Origin: Rhizobacter terrae | GTDB taxonomy: Bacteria; Pseudomonadota; Gammaproteobacteria; Burkholderiales; Burkholderiaceae_C | DNA length: 64,000 bases | Assembly: GCF_003852895.1 (NCBI RefSeq) | Contig: NZ_QUSW01000005.1 | Location: forward strand, 186,001 to 250,000 | Reading direction: 5' to 3' | Part shown: positions 1-9,508 of the stretch, piece after piece | Layout: every line of letters begins with the position of its first letter | How positions within the stretch are numbered: position 1 is the stretch's first letter | The notes under the pieces: model-generated | What the model was told of the DNA's origin: nothing | Database searches by the model: none | The model's input: the letters and a program-made list of their open reading frames with translations, nothing else | Program-made: the position numbers and the translations under genes

Positions 1-1
1 G

Positions 2-727
2 AGGCTGCCCCTGCCCGAAGACCCGCGCCAGTTCGCCTTGCGCATCAGGTTGAACAACGTCGAGCCCCTGGTGGCATGGAGCGTGGCGCGGACGCTGGTG
101 GCCCAGACCGGACGTTTTCCCATCCTCACCACGGCGGCCCAGATGAGCGTGGACTTCCAGGGGGAAGAAAGTTTCGAGCAGGCCCATTCGGGCCACGAAG
201 ATGCGGCCGGCGAGCATGGAATCGACACGGACATCTCGGACAGTCCCTATGTCGATCACGTGCGTGCGATGGTCGATGTCGACCTGGCGCAAGAGCTGGA
301 GGAGGCACGGGCCCGTTTCGAGGAGCGCGAGTCCACAGAGGAATGCCGCAGCTCCAGCAGCGCCCACCTGGATTGGTTCGGTCCGTCCCGATGGGGCGCC
401 GTGCTGGTGCTGCTGCCCACGCCGAATTCGTGGGAGACCATCGCCTACCAGTCATGGTGGGGCGCGCAAGGCGAAGGCCCGGCACGGGCCATGAGCTTCT
501 TCAAGCGGTGGAACGAACGCCACGGCGCCGAGCTGATCTGCAACTACGGGACGATGCTGCAGTTCGTCGTGCCCAACCCGCCCACGGATGCAGACACCGC
601 GCTCGACCTGGCGAAGGAGCAGGCAGCCAACGGCTACGACACGGTCTGCCTGCCGGGCCTCAGCACGCGCGAACACGCCCGCGCGCTGCTGTCACTCCGT
701 CGTTGGTTCCTTCGCAGCCAGCCTTGA
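2..727 (+). CDS. DUF4253-type hypothetical protein (5' end outside window)
   Basis: The reading frame is open to the left edge, so the true start lies upstream of the window. A TTG at 38 is only an internal candidate. The C-terminal half has the layout I associate with DUF4253: a Trp-Trp-Gly stretch, then an alternating helix with AMSFFKRW and RHGAEL, then PNPPTD and an LAKEQAANGYD segment. The family has no established biochemical role. The gene converges on glucokinase and the two coding ends overlap by 36 bp, which is unusual and suggests no terminator separates them. The middle contains an acidic stretch. The family call is from memory of the motif pattern and is moderately secure. Confidence 0.6.
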   Translation, partial: RLPLPEDPRQFALRIRLNNVEPLVAWSVARTLVAQTGRFPILTTAAQMSVDFQGEESFEQAHSGHEDAAGEHGIDTDISDSPYVDHVRAMVDVDLAQELEEARARFEERESTEECRSSSSAHLDWFGPSRWGAVLVLLPTPNSWETIAYQSWWGAQGEGPARAMSFFKRWNERHGAELICNYGTMLQFVVPNPPTDADTALDLAKEQAANGYDTVCLPGLSTREHARALLSLRRWFLRSQP

Positions 728-1750
728 GCGCATCGGGCGGAGCACGGGACGTTCCTGGGCGCCCTGTTCTCCGTCCTCCGGCACCAGGTCGGCCAGCGCC
801 GCCGCAGCGCCGACCAACGCCGGCGTGTCCGCGACGATCACATGCGTCGGGATCGCCGCGTTGTGCGCCGTGAAGCGTCCCTTGGCCTCGAAGCGCTCGC
901 GAAACGCAGAGCGCTCGAACGCATCGCCCAGCCGCGGCACGATGCCGCCGCCGATGAACACGCCGCCGGTCGCGCCCAGGGTCAGTGCAAGGTTGCCCGC
1001 GATGGTGCCCAGCATGGCGCAGAAGGTGTCCACGGTGGACGCGCAGCCCGGGTCGGTGCCGTCGAGTGCGCGTTGAACGATCTCGGCGGTGGAGAAGTCG
1101 CGAAAGCGGTGACCGTCCACCTCGCACACGGCTTGATGCAGCACCGGCAGGCCGATGCCTGACACCAGCCGCTCGGCCGACACATGCGGGAAGCGATTCC
1201 ACACACTCGCCAGGATGGCGTTCTCGCGTTCATCCACCGGGCTGAAGCTCACGTGCCCGCCTTCGCCGCGGATCGCGGCCCAGCCGCCACGCGATGGAAT
1301 GAGGCCCGACACGCCCAGGCCGGTGCCCGGCCCGATGACCGCGCGCGGCCCGCGGATGCGCGACGCACCGCCGCCCACCTGACGCAGGTCTTCGGCGCGC
1401 AGGTGCGGCAGCGACCAGGCGAGTGCCTCGAAGTCGTTGAGCAGCAGCAGCTCGTCCAGGTCGAGCTGGTGCTTGAGTGCCTGCACCGAGAACTCCCACT
1501 TCAGGTTGGTGAGCTTCACGCGGTCGCTGCTCACCACCGCCGCCACCGCGATCGCCGCACGCCGCGGGCGTGACTGCTCGGGCATGGCATCGAGCTGCTC
1601 GGCGATGGCGCTGTAGAGGTCCACGTAGTTCGCGCACGCCACCTTGGCGATCACGCGGGGTGCCGCAGTGCCGGACTCGTCCACGATGGCGAATCGTGCG
1701 TGCGTGCCGCCGACGTCGGCGACCAGGGCGGTGTGTTCCTCGATGCGCAT
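692..1750 (-). CDS. glk: Glucokinase (Glk family)
   Basis: This enzyme phosphorylates glucose with ATP in the cytoplasm, feeding sugar released by the beta-glucosidase encoded upstream into glycolysis. The N-terminus shows the phosphate-binding signature ADVGGTHARFA. Also visible are LLLNDFEALAWSLP, GPGTGLGVSGL and the EGGH motif carrying the sugar-contacting Glu and His. Length (352 aa) is slightly above the usual 320-335 because of a polar tail after about residue 325. The ATG follows a GGAG-type ribosome site and lies 24 bp behind the ABC ATPase stop, making it the last gene of the seven-gene minus-strand operon. Its 3' end overlaps the convergent DUF4253 gene by 36 bp. Confidence 0.93.
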   Translation of the reverse strand: MRIEEHTALVADVGGTHARFAIVDESGTAAPRVIAKVACANYVDLYSAIAEQLDAMPEQSRPRRAAIAVAAVVSSDRVKLTNLKWEFSVQALKHQLDLDELLLLNDFEALAWSLPHLRAEDLRQVGGGASRIRGPRAVIGPGTGLGVSGLIPSRGGWAAIRGEGGHVSFSPVDERENAILASVWNRFPHVSAERLVSGIGLPVLHQAVCEVDGHRFRDFSTAEIVQRALDGTDPGCASTVDTFCAMLGTIAGNLALTLGATGGVFIGGGIVPRLGDAFERSAFRERFEAKGRFTAHNAAIPTHVIVADTPALVGAAAALADLVPEDGEQGAQERPVLRPMRSRLAAKEPTTE

Positions 1751-1774
1751 GGCAGAGCTCCTTGAAGAGGGGTC

Positions 1775-2857
<1,083 letters not shown>

Positions 2858-2887
2858 GATGTGTCTCGTGCTGCTTGTTCAGTGATG

Positions 2888-4228
2888 TCAGGGCGTGTTG
2901 GCGGCCTGGCGGGCCATCTGGCCGGCCACGAAATCGCGGTACCAGAAGGCGCTGTCTTTCGGGATGCGCTGCTGCGTGTCGTAGTCGACCCAGACGATGC
3001 CGAAGCGCTTGCTGTAGCCGAAGGCCCACTCGAAGTTGTCGAACAGGCTCCACACGAAATAGCCGCGCACGTCCACGCCGGCGTCGATCGCGTCGAGCAC
3101 CGCGCCGATGTGGCGGCGCAGGTACTCGCTGCGCCGGGTATCGTGCACGTGGCCATCGGCATCCGGGCCATCGGGATAGGCCGCGCCGTTCTCGGTGATG
3201 TAGATGGGCGGCGGCGAGTAGTCGGCCTGCAGGCGCACCAGCAGTTCGGTCAGGCCGGTGGGATACACCTCCCAGCCCATGTCGGTCACTTCCACCTCGG
3301 GGCCGTGCTCGCGCGGCTCCACGCCCACGATGCTGCGGGTGTAGTAGTTCAGGCCCAGGAAGTCGATGGGCGTGGCGATGACCTCCATGTCGCCGGGCTG
3401 CACCTGGGGCGCGTCGGCACCGAGGTGGGCGATGATGTCCGCCGGGTAGCTGCCGCGGAACAGCGGGTCCATGTACCAGCGGATGAGGTGGCCGTCGTCG
3501 TGCAGCGCCTTGGCGCGGTCGCCGTCGGAGTCGGACGCCGGAAACACCGGGCCCTGGTTCAGCACGATGCCCAGCGGCAGCGTGGCACCCGCGGCACGCA
3601 TGGCGCGCACGGCCTGGCCATGGGCCAGCAGCAGGTGGTGCGACACCTGCGCGGCCACGCGGCGGTCCTTCACGCCGGGCGCGAAGATGCCCAGCTCATG
3701 GCCCAGGGTCGCGACGATCCAGGGCTCGTTGAAGGTGGCGATGGAGGCCACGCGGTCGGCATAGCGCTCGGCCATGGCGACGGCGTACTCCACGAAGTGC
3801 TGCACGGTGTCGCGGCTGGCCCAGCCGCCCTTGTCCTGCAGCGCCTGCGGCAGGTCCCAGTGGTACAGCGTCATGTACGGCGCAATGCCGCGCGAGAGCA
3901 GGCCGTCGATCAGCCGGTCGTAGAAGTCCAGTCCCTTCTCGTTCCACGCTGTGTGGCCATCGGGCCGCACGCGCGACCAGGACATGGAGAAGCGGTAGGC
4001 CTGCAGGCCCAGCGACTTCATCAGGTCCAGGTCTTCCTCGAGTCGGTGGTAGTGGTCGCAGGCCACGTCGCCGTTGCTGGCGTCCTGGATGGCGCCCTCC
4101 GTGCGGCAGAACGTGTCCCAGATCGAAGGGGCGCGCCCGTCGTCGAACGCGGCACCCTCGATCTGGAACGCGCTTGTCGCGGCCCCCCAGACGAAGTGCG
4201 CAGGAAAGTTCATGTTCTTGGTCAGCAT
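2888..4228 (-). CDS. GH1 beta-glucosidase
   Basis: This is a glycoside hydrolase family 1 enzyme that should cut beta-linked glucose disaccharides and short oligomers in the cytoplasm; there is no signal peptide. The N-terminal FVWGAATSAFQIEGA signature is present. The acid/base glutamate is E168 in TFNEPW, the nucleophile is E346 in YITENGAAY, and the aglycone-side SLFDNFEWAFGY block is near the C-terminus. The 446-aa length is normal. It sits inside the ABC importer operon between a permease and the ATPase, so imported oligomers are hydrolysed directly before glucokinase acts. A second in-frame ATG five codons in is an alternative start; neither has a good ribosome site. Confidence 0.94.
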   Translation of the reverse strand: MLTKNMNFPAHFVWGAATSAFQIEGAAFDDGRAPSIWDTFCRTEGAIQDASNGDVACDHYHRLEEDLDLMKSLGLQAYRFSMSWSRVRPDGHTAWNEKGLDFYDRLIDGLLSRGIAPYMTLYHWDLPQALQDKGGWASRDTVQHFVEYAVAMAERYADRVASIATFNEPWIVATLGHELGIFAPGVKDRRVAAQVSHHLLLAHGQAVRAMRAAGATLPLGIVLNQGPVFPASDSDGDRAKALHDDGHLIRWYMDPLFRGSYPADIIAHLGADAPQVQPGDMEVIATPIDFLGLNYYTRSIVGVEPREHGPEVEVTDMGWEVYPTGLTELLVRLQADYSPPPIYITENGAAYPDGPDADGHVHDTRRSEYLRRHIGAVLDAIDAGVDVRGYFVWSLFDNFEWAFGYSKRFGIVWVDYDTQQRIPKDSAFWYRDFVAGQMARQAANTP

Positions 4229-4262
4229 TGGGTGAGGAAACGGGTGTCGTGTGTGGCCGGCA

Positions 4263-5105
4263 TCAACTCTTGACGGCGCCGGCGGTGAGTCCGTCGATGA
4301 GACGGCGGGACGAAAGAACGAACAGCACCAGCAGCGGAAGGACCGCCACCGCCGAGCCCGCCATCACCGCACCCCACTCGGTGTTGACCGGGCTTTGCAT
4401 GCTGCGCAGTGCCAGGGGCAGCGTGTAGGCCTCCATCTCCCTCATGACGATGAGCGGTCCGAGGAAGTTGTTCCACGAGGCGATGAACGAAATCAGTCCC
4501 AGCGTGCCCAGTGCCGGCGTGGTCAGCGGCAGCACGATGTTCCAGTAGATGCGGAACTCGCCGCAGCCATCCATGCGCGCGGCTTCCACGAGTTCCTTCG
4601 GGATGGCTGAGCTGATGTACTGGCGCATCAGGAAGATGCCGAAGGCGCCGGCGGCACCCGGCAGGTACAGCGCGCGCGGCTGGTTCAGCCAGCCCAGGAA
4701 GTCCATCACCATGAAGGTCGGGATGATCCCGAGGAAGGGCGGCAGCAGCATGGTTGCCATCACGATCGCGAAGGCCGCCTTCTTGAACTTGAAGTCGTAC
4801 ATCGCGAAGGCGTAGCCCGCCAGCGAGCAGAAGAACAGCGACAAGGCGGTGCCCATCAGCGCCACGTACACGCTGTTGGCGAAGTTGCGCCAGAACAGGG
4901 GGACGTTCTCCTGCAGCAGCCGCAGGTTGAGCATCACCGCATCGCCGAACCACGACGGCGGCGGCAGGCTGAAGATCTCGCTGCGCGTGTGCGTGGCGAA
5001 GACGAACATGAAGTAGAAGGGCGCGAGCATCAGCAGCGCGCCGACGCCGACGAAGCCGTAGGCAATGAGGCGCTGGCCGCTGTAGGAGACTTTTGCGGTG
5101 GTCAT
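4263..5105 (-). CDS. ABC sugar transporter permease (MalG type)
   Basis: This is the second inner-membrane permease of a CUT1 sugar importer, 280 aa with about six hydrophobic segments. The cytoplasmic coupling helix that docks on the ATPase is clear: EAARMDGCGEFRIYWNIVLP. It lies 13 bp downstream of the first permease. Together with the binding protein, the first permease and the MalK-type ATPase it makes a complete importer. The final TAGAVKS tail after RRLIDGLTAG is typical of MalG-like proteins. Confidence 0.92.
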   Translation of the reverse strand: MTTAKVSYSGQRLIAYGFVGVGALLMLAPFYFMFVFATHTRSEIFSLPPPSWFGDAVMLNLRLLQENVPLFWRNFANSVYVALMGTALSLFFCSLAGYAFAMYDFKFKKAAFAIVMATMLLPPFLGIIPTFMVMDFLGWLNQPRALYLPGAAGAFGIFLMRQYISSAIPKELVEAARMDGCGEFRIYWNIVLPLTTPALGTLGLISFIASWNNFLGPLIVMREMEAYTLPLALRSMQSPVNTEWGAVMAGSAVAVLPLLVLFVLSSRRLIDGLTAGAVKS

Positions 5106-5118
5106 GATGGGTACTGCC

Positions 5119-6123
5119 TCAGTGGTCCATGCCGCCGCGGGCGAAGGCCTTGTTGGTGATCCAGGTCAGCACCGCGATGCAGATGAACAGCATCCAGGAG
5201 ATGGCGCTGGCCGTGCCCCATTCGTTGAACTCGAAGGCGGTGCGGTACATGTACATGGCCGTGGTCATCGCGGCCTGGTCGGTGCCGCCGCGGATGCCGG
5301 CCAGCACAAAGGGCTCTTCGAAGAGCTGCAGACCACCGATCACCGACAGCGTCACGCCGAAGAACATCATGGGCTTGAGCAGCGGCAGCGTGATGTAGCG
5401 GAACTGCTGCCAGCGCGTGGCGCCGTCCATGGTGGCGGCTTCGTACAGGTCCTTGGGGATCGTCTGCAGCGCTGCGAGGTACAGCACGGTGTTGAAGCCG
5501 ACGTAGCGCCAGAACACGACCATCGCCACGGCCGGCTTCACGTATTCGCGCTTGCCCAGCCAGTTCACGTTCTCGGCAGGGAACAATCCGCCGATCAGCG
5601 GCAGCTGGTGCAGCCAGCCGATGGCGACGTTGATGACGCCGAAGTCGGTGGAGAACAAGGTGGTGAAGATCAGCGCGATCGCCACCGTGGAGGTGATGTA
5701 GGGCAGGAAGTACGCGCCCAGCATGGCATTGCGCCAGCGCTTGAACCCGAGGTGGATGAAGTAGGCCAGCGGAATCGCGACGAAGTGCTGCGGCGCGCCG
5801 GACACGAAGCCCAGCCACAGCGTGTTCCACAGCGACTTCCAGAACCACTCGTCGCCCCAGGCGAAGCTGAAGTTCTCCATGCCCACGAACTTCATCGACG
5901 CCAACCCCGCGTAGGGGTCGAAGGCGGTGAATGCCGTGACCAGGGAGAACAGCAGCGGGAACAGCCCGAACACCGCGAAGAGGATGAAGAACGGGCTGAT
6001 GAAGACGTAAGGCGCCCAATGCCAGGGCTTCAGGCGGCTTCCTTTTCGGGTGGCGGTTGTCGACACGATGGAAGCCTTCAAGGGGACGGATTCGATGTCG
6101 CCAGGCGACTGAAGCATGCTCAT
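5119..6123 (-). CDS. ABC sugar transporter permease (MalF type)
   Basis: This is the first inner-membrane permease of the CUT1 importer, 334 aa. A polar N-terminal stretch of about 35 residues precedes the first membrane segment (PYVFISPFFILFAVFGLFPL). The coupling-helix motif is visible as EAATMDGATRWQQFRYITLP. It is placed between the binding-protein gene (33 bp upstream) and the MalG-type permease. Function in oligosaccharide import follows from the family; beta-glucan specificity is inferred from neighbouring GH1, GH16 and GH81 genes. Confidence 0.92.
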   Translation of the reverse strand: MSMLQSPGDIESVPLKASIVSTTATRKGSRLKPWHWAPYVFISPFFILFAVFGLFPLLFSLVTAFTAFDPYAGLASMKFVGMENFSFAWGDEWFWKSLWNTLWLGFVSGAPQHFVAIPLAYFIHLGFKRWRNAMLGAYFLPYITSTVAIALIFTTLFSTDFGVINVAIGWLHQLPLIGGLFPAENVNWLGKREYVKPAVAMVVFWRYVGFNTVLYLAALQTIPKDLYEAATMDGATRWQQFRYITLPLLKPMMFFGVTLSVIGGLQLFEEPFVLAGIRGGTDQAAMTTAMYMYRTAFEFNEWGTASAISWMLFICIAVLTWITNKAFARGGMDH

Positions 6124-6156
6124 GGGGCGGCTCTTACAGCAGGGTCAGGCAAGGGT

Positions 6157-7401
6157 TCAGCGGCGCGAACGACGCTCGATGAGGGCCTTGGCATCGGCCA
6201 GGGCGGCCTTGATGTCCTTGCCTTGCTCCAGCACCTTGTCCAGCTCGGTGGCGATGACTTCCTCGGCCACCGGGTCATGCTTGGCGACGTCGATGGCGGG
6301 AATCTTGGGCACCGCGTTGCGCCACAGCACGCGCACCTTCTGGCCGCCGAAGAACTCCACCGGCTGCTCGTAGAAGGGATCGTTCTGCGCGTCGAGCAGG
6401 GCCGGGAAGGCGTCTTCCTGCTTGAAGCCGGCGAGCTGCTGGTCCTTGTTCAGCGTCATGAACTTGATGAACTCCCAGGCGATCTCCTTGTTCGCGCCCT
6501 TCTTGGGAATCGCGTAGAAGGTGCCGCCCCAGGAGCCATAGGCGCCGCCGGGCAGGTCGGCGGCGCGCCACATGCCCTTGGTGTTCGGGGCCAGCCAGTT
6601 CTGCAGGTGGCCGCCCAGCCAGGCGCCCATCATCTGCGTGGCCACGGTGCCGCGCTTGAAGGCTTCGGACCATTCGTTGCTCCACGCGCCGATCTTGGCG
6701 TCGAGCTTGGCGTCGCGCACCTGCTTGGCCAGCTCGAAGGAGCGCACGAAGCGCGGGCTGTCCACCAGCGTCTTGTTGTTCTTGTCGAAGAACACGCCTT
6801 CGCCATCCTTCAAGCCCGTGCGGATGACGATGCGCTGGATGTCGTTGGCACCGGCCAGCAGGTAGGCGCCGGTGGAGGCCTTGATCTTCTTGCCGGCCTC
6901 GATGTAGCTCTCCCACGAGGTGGTGAGGTCTTTCTCCGTCACGCCGGCCTTCTTCAGGATGTCGTCACGGTAGAACAGCGTGCCCGGGCCGATGTCGGTC
7001 GGGATCGCGGAGAGTTCGCCGGCGCTGTTGGTGGCCAGCGGAATGGTGAAGGGCACGAACTTCTTCGTGTACTGGCCACCGTTGTAGGGCGGCTTGGACA
7101 GGTCTTCCAGCGTCTTGCCTTCGGCGAAGCGGCCGAGGAAGCCCAGCTCCACGGCCATCACGTCGGGCAGGCCGGTGCCGGTGGCCAGCGAGGTCACCAT
7201 GGCGTTGTGGTGGTCGGCGTACTCGCGGCCGACGACCTTGATCTCGACATTCGGGTGCAGCTTCTTGAAGGCGGGGATGGCCGACTTCACGATCTTGTCC
7301 ACCGCGGGGAAGGCGGCGACGGTGAGGGTGACCTGCTCAGCGCGGGCCGCGAAGGACAGTGCGGCGGCGAAGACGGCAGCGGCGAGTACGACGGGTTTCA
7401 T
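6157..7401 (-). CDS. Extracellular solute-binding protein, family 1 (sugar)
   Basis: This is the periplasmic binding protein of the importer, 414 aa. It starts with a clear signal peptide (MKPVVLAAAVFAAALSFAARA, cleavage likely before EQVTL). The fold signature of family 1 sugar-binding proteins is seen in VDKIVKSAIPAFKKLHPNVEIKVV and the WEFIKFMTLNKDQQ block near residue 310. A strong ribosome site (AGGAGAG) precedes the ATG. It is the first importer gene behind the porin, separated from it by a 12-bp-stem hairpin that may set the expression ratio. The ligand is not determinable from sequence; a beta-1,3-gluco-oligosaccharide is likely from context. Confidence 0.92.
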   Translation of the reverse strand: MKPVVLAAAVFAAALSFAARAEQVTLTVAAFPAVDKIVKSAIPAFKKLHPNVEIKVVGREYADHHNAMVTSLATGTGLPDVMAVELGFLGRFAEGKTLEDLSKPPYNGGQYTKKFVPFTIPLATNSAGELSAIPTDIGPGTLFYRDDILKKAGVTEKDLTTSWESYIEAGKKIKASTGAYLLAGANDIQRIVIRTGLKDGEGVFFDKNNKTLVDSPRFVRSFELAKQVRDAKLDAKIGAWSNEWSEAFKRGTVATQMMGAWLGGHLQNWLAPNTKGMWRAADLPGGAYGSWGGTFYAIPKKGANKEIAWEFIKFMTLNKDQQLAGFKQEDAFPALLDAQNDPFYEQPVEFFGGQKVRVLWRNAVPKIPAIDVAKHDPVAEEVIATELDKVLEQGKDIKAALADAKALIERRSRR

Positions 7402-7460
7402 GTGAGGTCTCTCCTGTAGGGGAACCGGGTCTGCGGCATGAAGGCAGCCTCGGGGACATG

Positions 7461-7494
7461 AAGGGCTGTCGCAGCTTGCACCGCGACAGCCCTT
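7461..7494 (-). terminator. Intercistronic hairpin between porin and binding-protein genes
   Basis: The arms AAGGGCTGTCGC (7461-7472) and GCGACAGCCCTT (7483-7494) are perfect 12-bp complements with a 10-base loop. No T-run follows on the minus strand, so a partial terminator or mRNA-stabilising stem is more likely than a full stop. It sits 32 bp after the porin stop. Confidence 0.5.
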
Positions 7495-7526
7495 TGCTCA
7501 ACCGGGGCTACCCAACGACGGCCCGT

Positions 7527-8771
7527 TTAGAAGTTGATGAACCAGCCGCCTTCGAACTTGGTGGAACGCATCGAGGCGGAGTACAGCGCCTGGTCAGGCG
7601 ACGTGAACTTCTTGTTGATGGTGTTGAAGCGCAGGTAGGTCTTCACGTCCTTGCCCATGTCGTACAGGGCCCACAGGTCCACGTTCTGGCGCTTGATGTT
7701 GAGCTGGCCGAAGGCGGGGATGGTGCTGCCGGCGCGGGTGTCGTGGAAGAAGCCGCCGTACTGGCCGGTGCTGGCCACGAACTTCTCCTGGCTGAAGAAG
7801 CCCTGGAAGTTCCACTGGCCCATGTCGTAGGAGACCTTGAAGGTGTGGTCGGTGTCCTTGATGAAGTCCTGGCCGAACTTGGCGGCGAAGTTCTCTTCCG
7901 GCTCGTTCTTGCCGGTGGTGAAGGTGTAGCCGATGTTGATGGGGCCCACGCGGGTCTTGGCCGAGGCGCCCCAGGCGCTGTGCTTGTTGGGCGTGGCGGC
8001 GGTCACGTACTTGGCGTTCGTGTCGCCCTTGAGGTCCATGGCGCCCAGGCCGAACACGGTGCCGCTGATGGGCTCGTAGGTCACCACGGCGGTGTAGGCC
8101 TTGTCGTGGTTGCTGGCGTCGGAATTCGCCTTCGCGTCGGAAGCCGTGTTCAGCTGCAGCTCGATGTTCACCGGGCCGAAGGAGTTGCTGTAGCGCAGGG
8201 CGTTGCCGCGCACGTCAGCCACCATGTAGTAGCCGCGCTGGTTGCCCCACACCGGGTTGACGGTGAAGCCGTCGTACAGCAGGCGCATCGGGTTCATGAT
8301 GTGGCCGGCAGCGAACTTGCCGAACGGGGTCTGGAGGTAGCCGCTGACCTCGTCGTTGCACATCGGGCCGGTGCTGTCGCCCAGCGAGTTGCCGTAGGAC
8401 GAGAAGCCGCCTTGCGACTGCGAGTAGTTGTCCTTGCCTGCGAAGAAGCCGTCCCAGTCGTGGCGCACGGGCAGGGCTTCGGCGGTGAAGCCGCCGTTGG
8501 CACCGTCCACCGTGGTGGCCACGGTGTTGCAGCTGAAGCCGGCGTTGTAGCCGCCCTTCAGGTCCTTCGTGGCATTGAAGAACAGGAACCACAGGCCGTC
8601 GACGCCGGTCACCGTGTTGTCGTACTTGGGCGCCGTGTCGCCGCTGCGAGAAATCGAGCCCAGGCGTGCTTGCACGCCACCGTTGATCGAGACTTGAGCT
8701 GCAGCCGGTGCACTGAGTGCGGCCCCGACGACCATCGCGGCTGCGGCGGACAAGACGTGCTTCTTGAACAT
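7527..8771 (-). CDS. Outer-membrane porin (Burkholderiales Omp32-like)
   Basis: This is a gram-negative general porin of the Omp32/betaproteobacterial class, which lets small solutes cross the outer membrane. The chosen start (MFKKHVLSAAAAMVVGAAL) has a strong AGGAG site eight bases upstream; a longer form starting at 8810 has none. A signal peptide with cleavage after AAAQ is followed by alternating beta-strand sequence and ends in FEGGWFINF, with the terminal Phe that marks outer-membrane barrels for BAM insertion. It is 414 aa long. It heads the importer operon, so it is the probable entry channel for glucan oligomers in place of a SusCD pair. Its promoter carries LacI-type operators. Confidence 0.88.
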   Translation of the reverse strand: MFKKHVLSAAAAMVVGAALSAPAAAQVSINGGVQARLGSISRSGDTAPKYDNTVTGVDGLWFLFFNATKDLKGGYNAGFSCNTVATTVDGANGGFTAEALPVRHDWDGFFAGKDNYSQSQGGFSSYGNSLGDSTGPMCNDEVSGYLQTPFGKFAAGHIMNPMRLLYDGFTVNPVWGNQRGYYMVADVRGNALRYSNSFGPVNIELQLNTASDAKANSDASNHDKAYTAVVTYEPISGTVFGLGAMDLKGDTNAKYVTAATPNKHSAWGASAKTRVGPINIGYTFTTGKNEPEENFAAKFGQDFIKDTDHTFKVSYDMGQWNFQGFFSQEKFVASTGQYGGFFHDTRAGSTIPAFGQLNIKRQNVDLWALYDMGKDVKTYLRFNTINKKFTSPDQALYSASMRSTKFEGGWFINF

Positions 8772-8865
8772 TGGGTTATCTCCTGTGTCCCGTGAGGTGT
8801 GTGTCGACACTCATGACGGCGCGGACCGGGCTCGTCTTCGTGCTCTGTTCCTGAAATCGCGTTTC

Positions 8866-8913
8866 TGAAAGCGATTTCATGACGAGGATAATAGGCTCTT
8901 GAAAGCCTTTTCA
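8866..8913 (-). promoter_or_regulatory. Porin-operon promoter with two LacI-family operators
   Basis: Two palindromes of the form TGAAA-N4-TTTCA occur at 8866-8879 (TGAAAGCGATTTCA) and 8900-8913 (TGAAAGCCTTTTCA). Between them, read on the minus strand, is a -10-like TATTAT (8888-8893). The upstream palindrome would fall in the -10/-35 spacer and the downstream one at the transcription start, so a bound repressor would block RNA polymerase. A third, imperfect site is seen at 8852-8865. The same half-sites occur at 14388-14403 beside the lacI-type gene. Confidence 0.65.
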
Positions 8914-8971
8914 GACTCGGTGAAACCCTAGGCTGGGTGGGTGTGTTTGTTGGACACAACGGTAGGGTGTT

Positions 8972-9220
8972 GAAGAGTTGGCAGGTGAGGGGGCCTGGCT
9001 GGTGGGCGACTGCGGCGGTCGGCGCTTTGCGCCGACTTCCCTGCGGTGCTCGCACTCGTGGGCGTGCCGCGAAACTCACTGCGCGCCCTTGCAGGGCGCT
9101 GCGTTCAGACAGTCGCGGCAAGTCAGAGGACGAAGCGCGCTGCGCGCGCCGCCCACGAGTGCTGCGCTCCTCGGCGCCGCACACGCCCACCAGCCAGGCC
9201 CCCTCACCTGCCAACTCTTC
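8972..9220. repeat. Long-inverted-repeat intergenic element, copy 1
   Basis: Perfect 37-bp inverted arms at 8972-9008 and 9184-9220 enclose a core that is itself nested with hairpins: CGGCGC/GCGCCG around 9020-9034, GCACTCGTGGGCG at 9052-9064 pairing with 9150-9162, and GCGCCC/GGGCGC around 9082-9098. The core matches the element at 19726-19958 in sequence and order, but the arms do not. It lies between the end of the GH81/GH16 operon and the porin promoter and may terminate transcription. Open frames crossing it are spurious. Confidence 0.85.
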
Positions 9221-9268
9221 TTTGCGACAAAGGGGTGGCGCGGCTCGTCTTCGACCTCGCCCTTGCTT

Positions 9269-9433
9269 TTACTGAGTGGTCGCTTCTTGCGGTGGCGGCT
9301 TTTGTTCCGACCTCAAGCAGTTGACCAGGTCGACCACGCGGTCCAGCACTTCCGTGGCAGGACACTTGCCCTCGTCGGGCGCAGTCAAGGTGACGCGATA
9401 GCCATCCTTGAACGAGAAGGTGAAGGTCGTCAT
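9269..9433 (-). CDS. Small hypothetical protein (54 aa)
   Basis: A short protein starting MTTFTFSFKDGYRVTLTAPD with a strong AAGGAG ribosome site six bases before the ATG. An upstream in-frame start at 9451 lacks such a site. It has no signal peptide or membrane segment; a beta-rich N-terminus is followed by a helix containing one cysteine and a charged tail rich in Pro and Gln. It sits at the end of the GH81/GH16/TonB-like operon, 75 bp after the TonB-like gene. I do not recognise a family. Coding status rests on the ribosome site and the plausible composition. Confidence 0.5.
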   Translation of the reverse strand: MTTFTFSFKDGYRVTLTAPDEGKCPATEVLDRVVDLVNCLRSEQKPPPQEATTQ

Positions 9434-9508
9434 GCGTTGCTCCTTGGGCATGAAGACGAGGACTTCATCTGCGGATGAGTCCTTCTTGGATCCCCCTGCG
9501 ATGAATCC

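Noticed and set aside
8609-9214. Open frames through the inverted-repeat element (also 9046-9324 and 19649-20224)
   Set aside because: They overlap the porin start or regulatory region and translate repeat DNA into low-complexity Arg/Ser/Ala sequence; no ribosome sites support them.
9355-9369. A TGGCAGG-N4-TTGC sigma-54-like sequence on the plus strand
   Set aside because: It lies inside the small minus-strand gene and has no plus-strand gene for over 5 kb downstream; probably chance.
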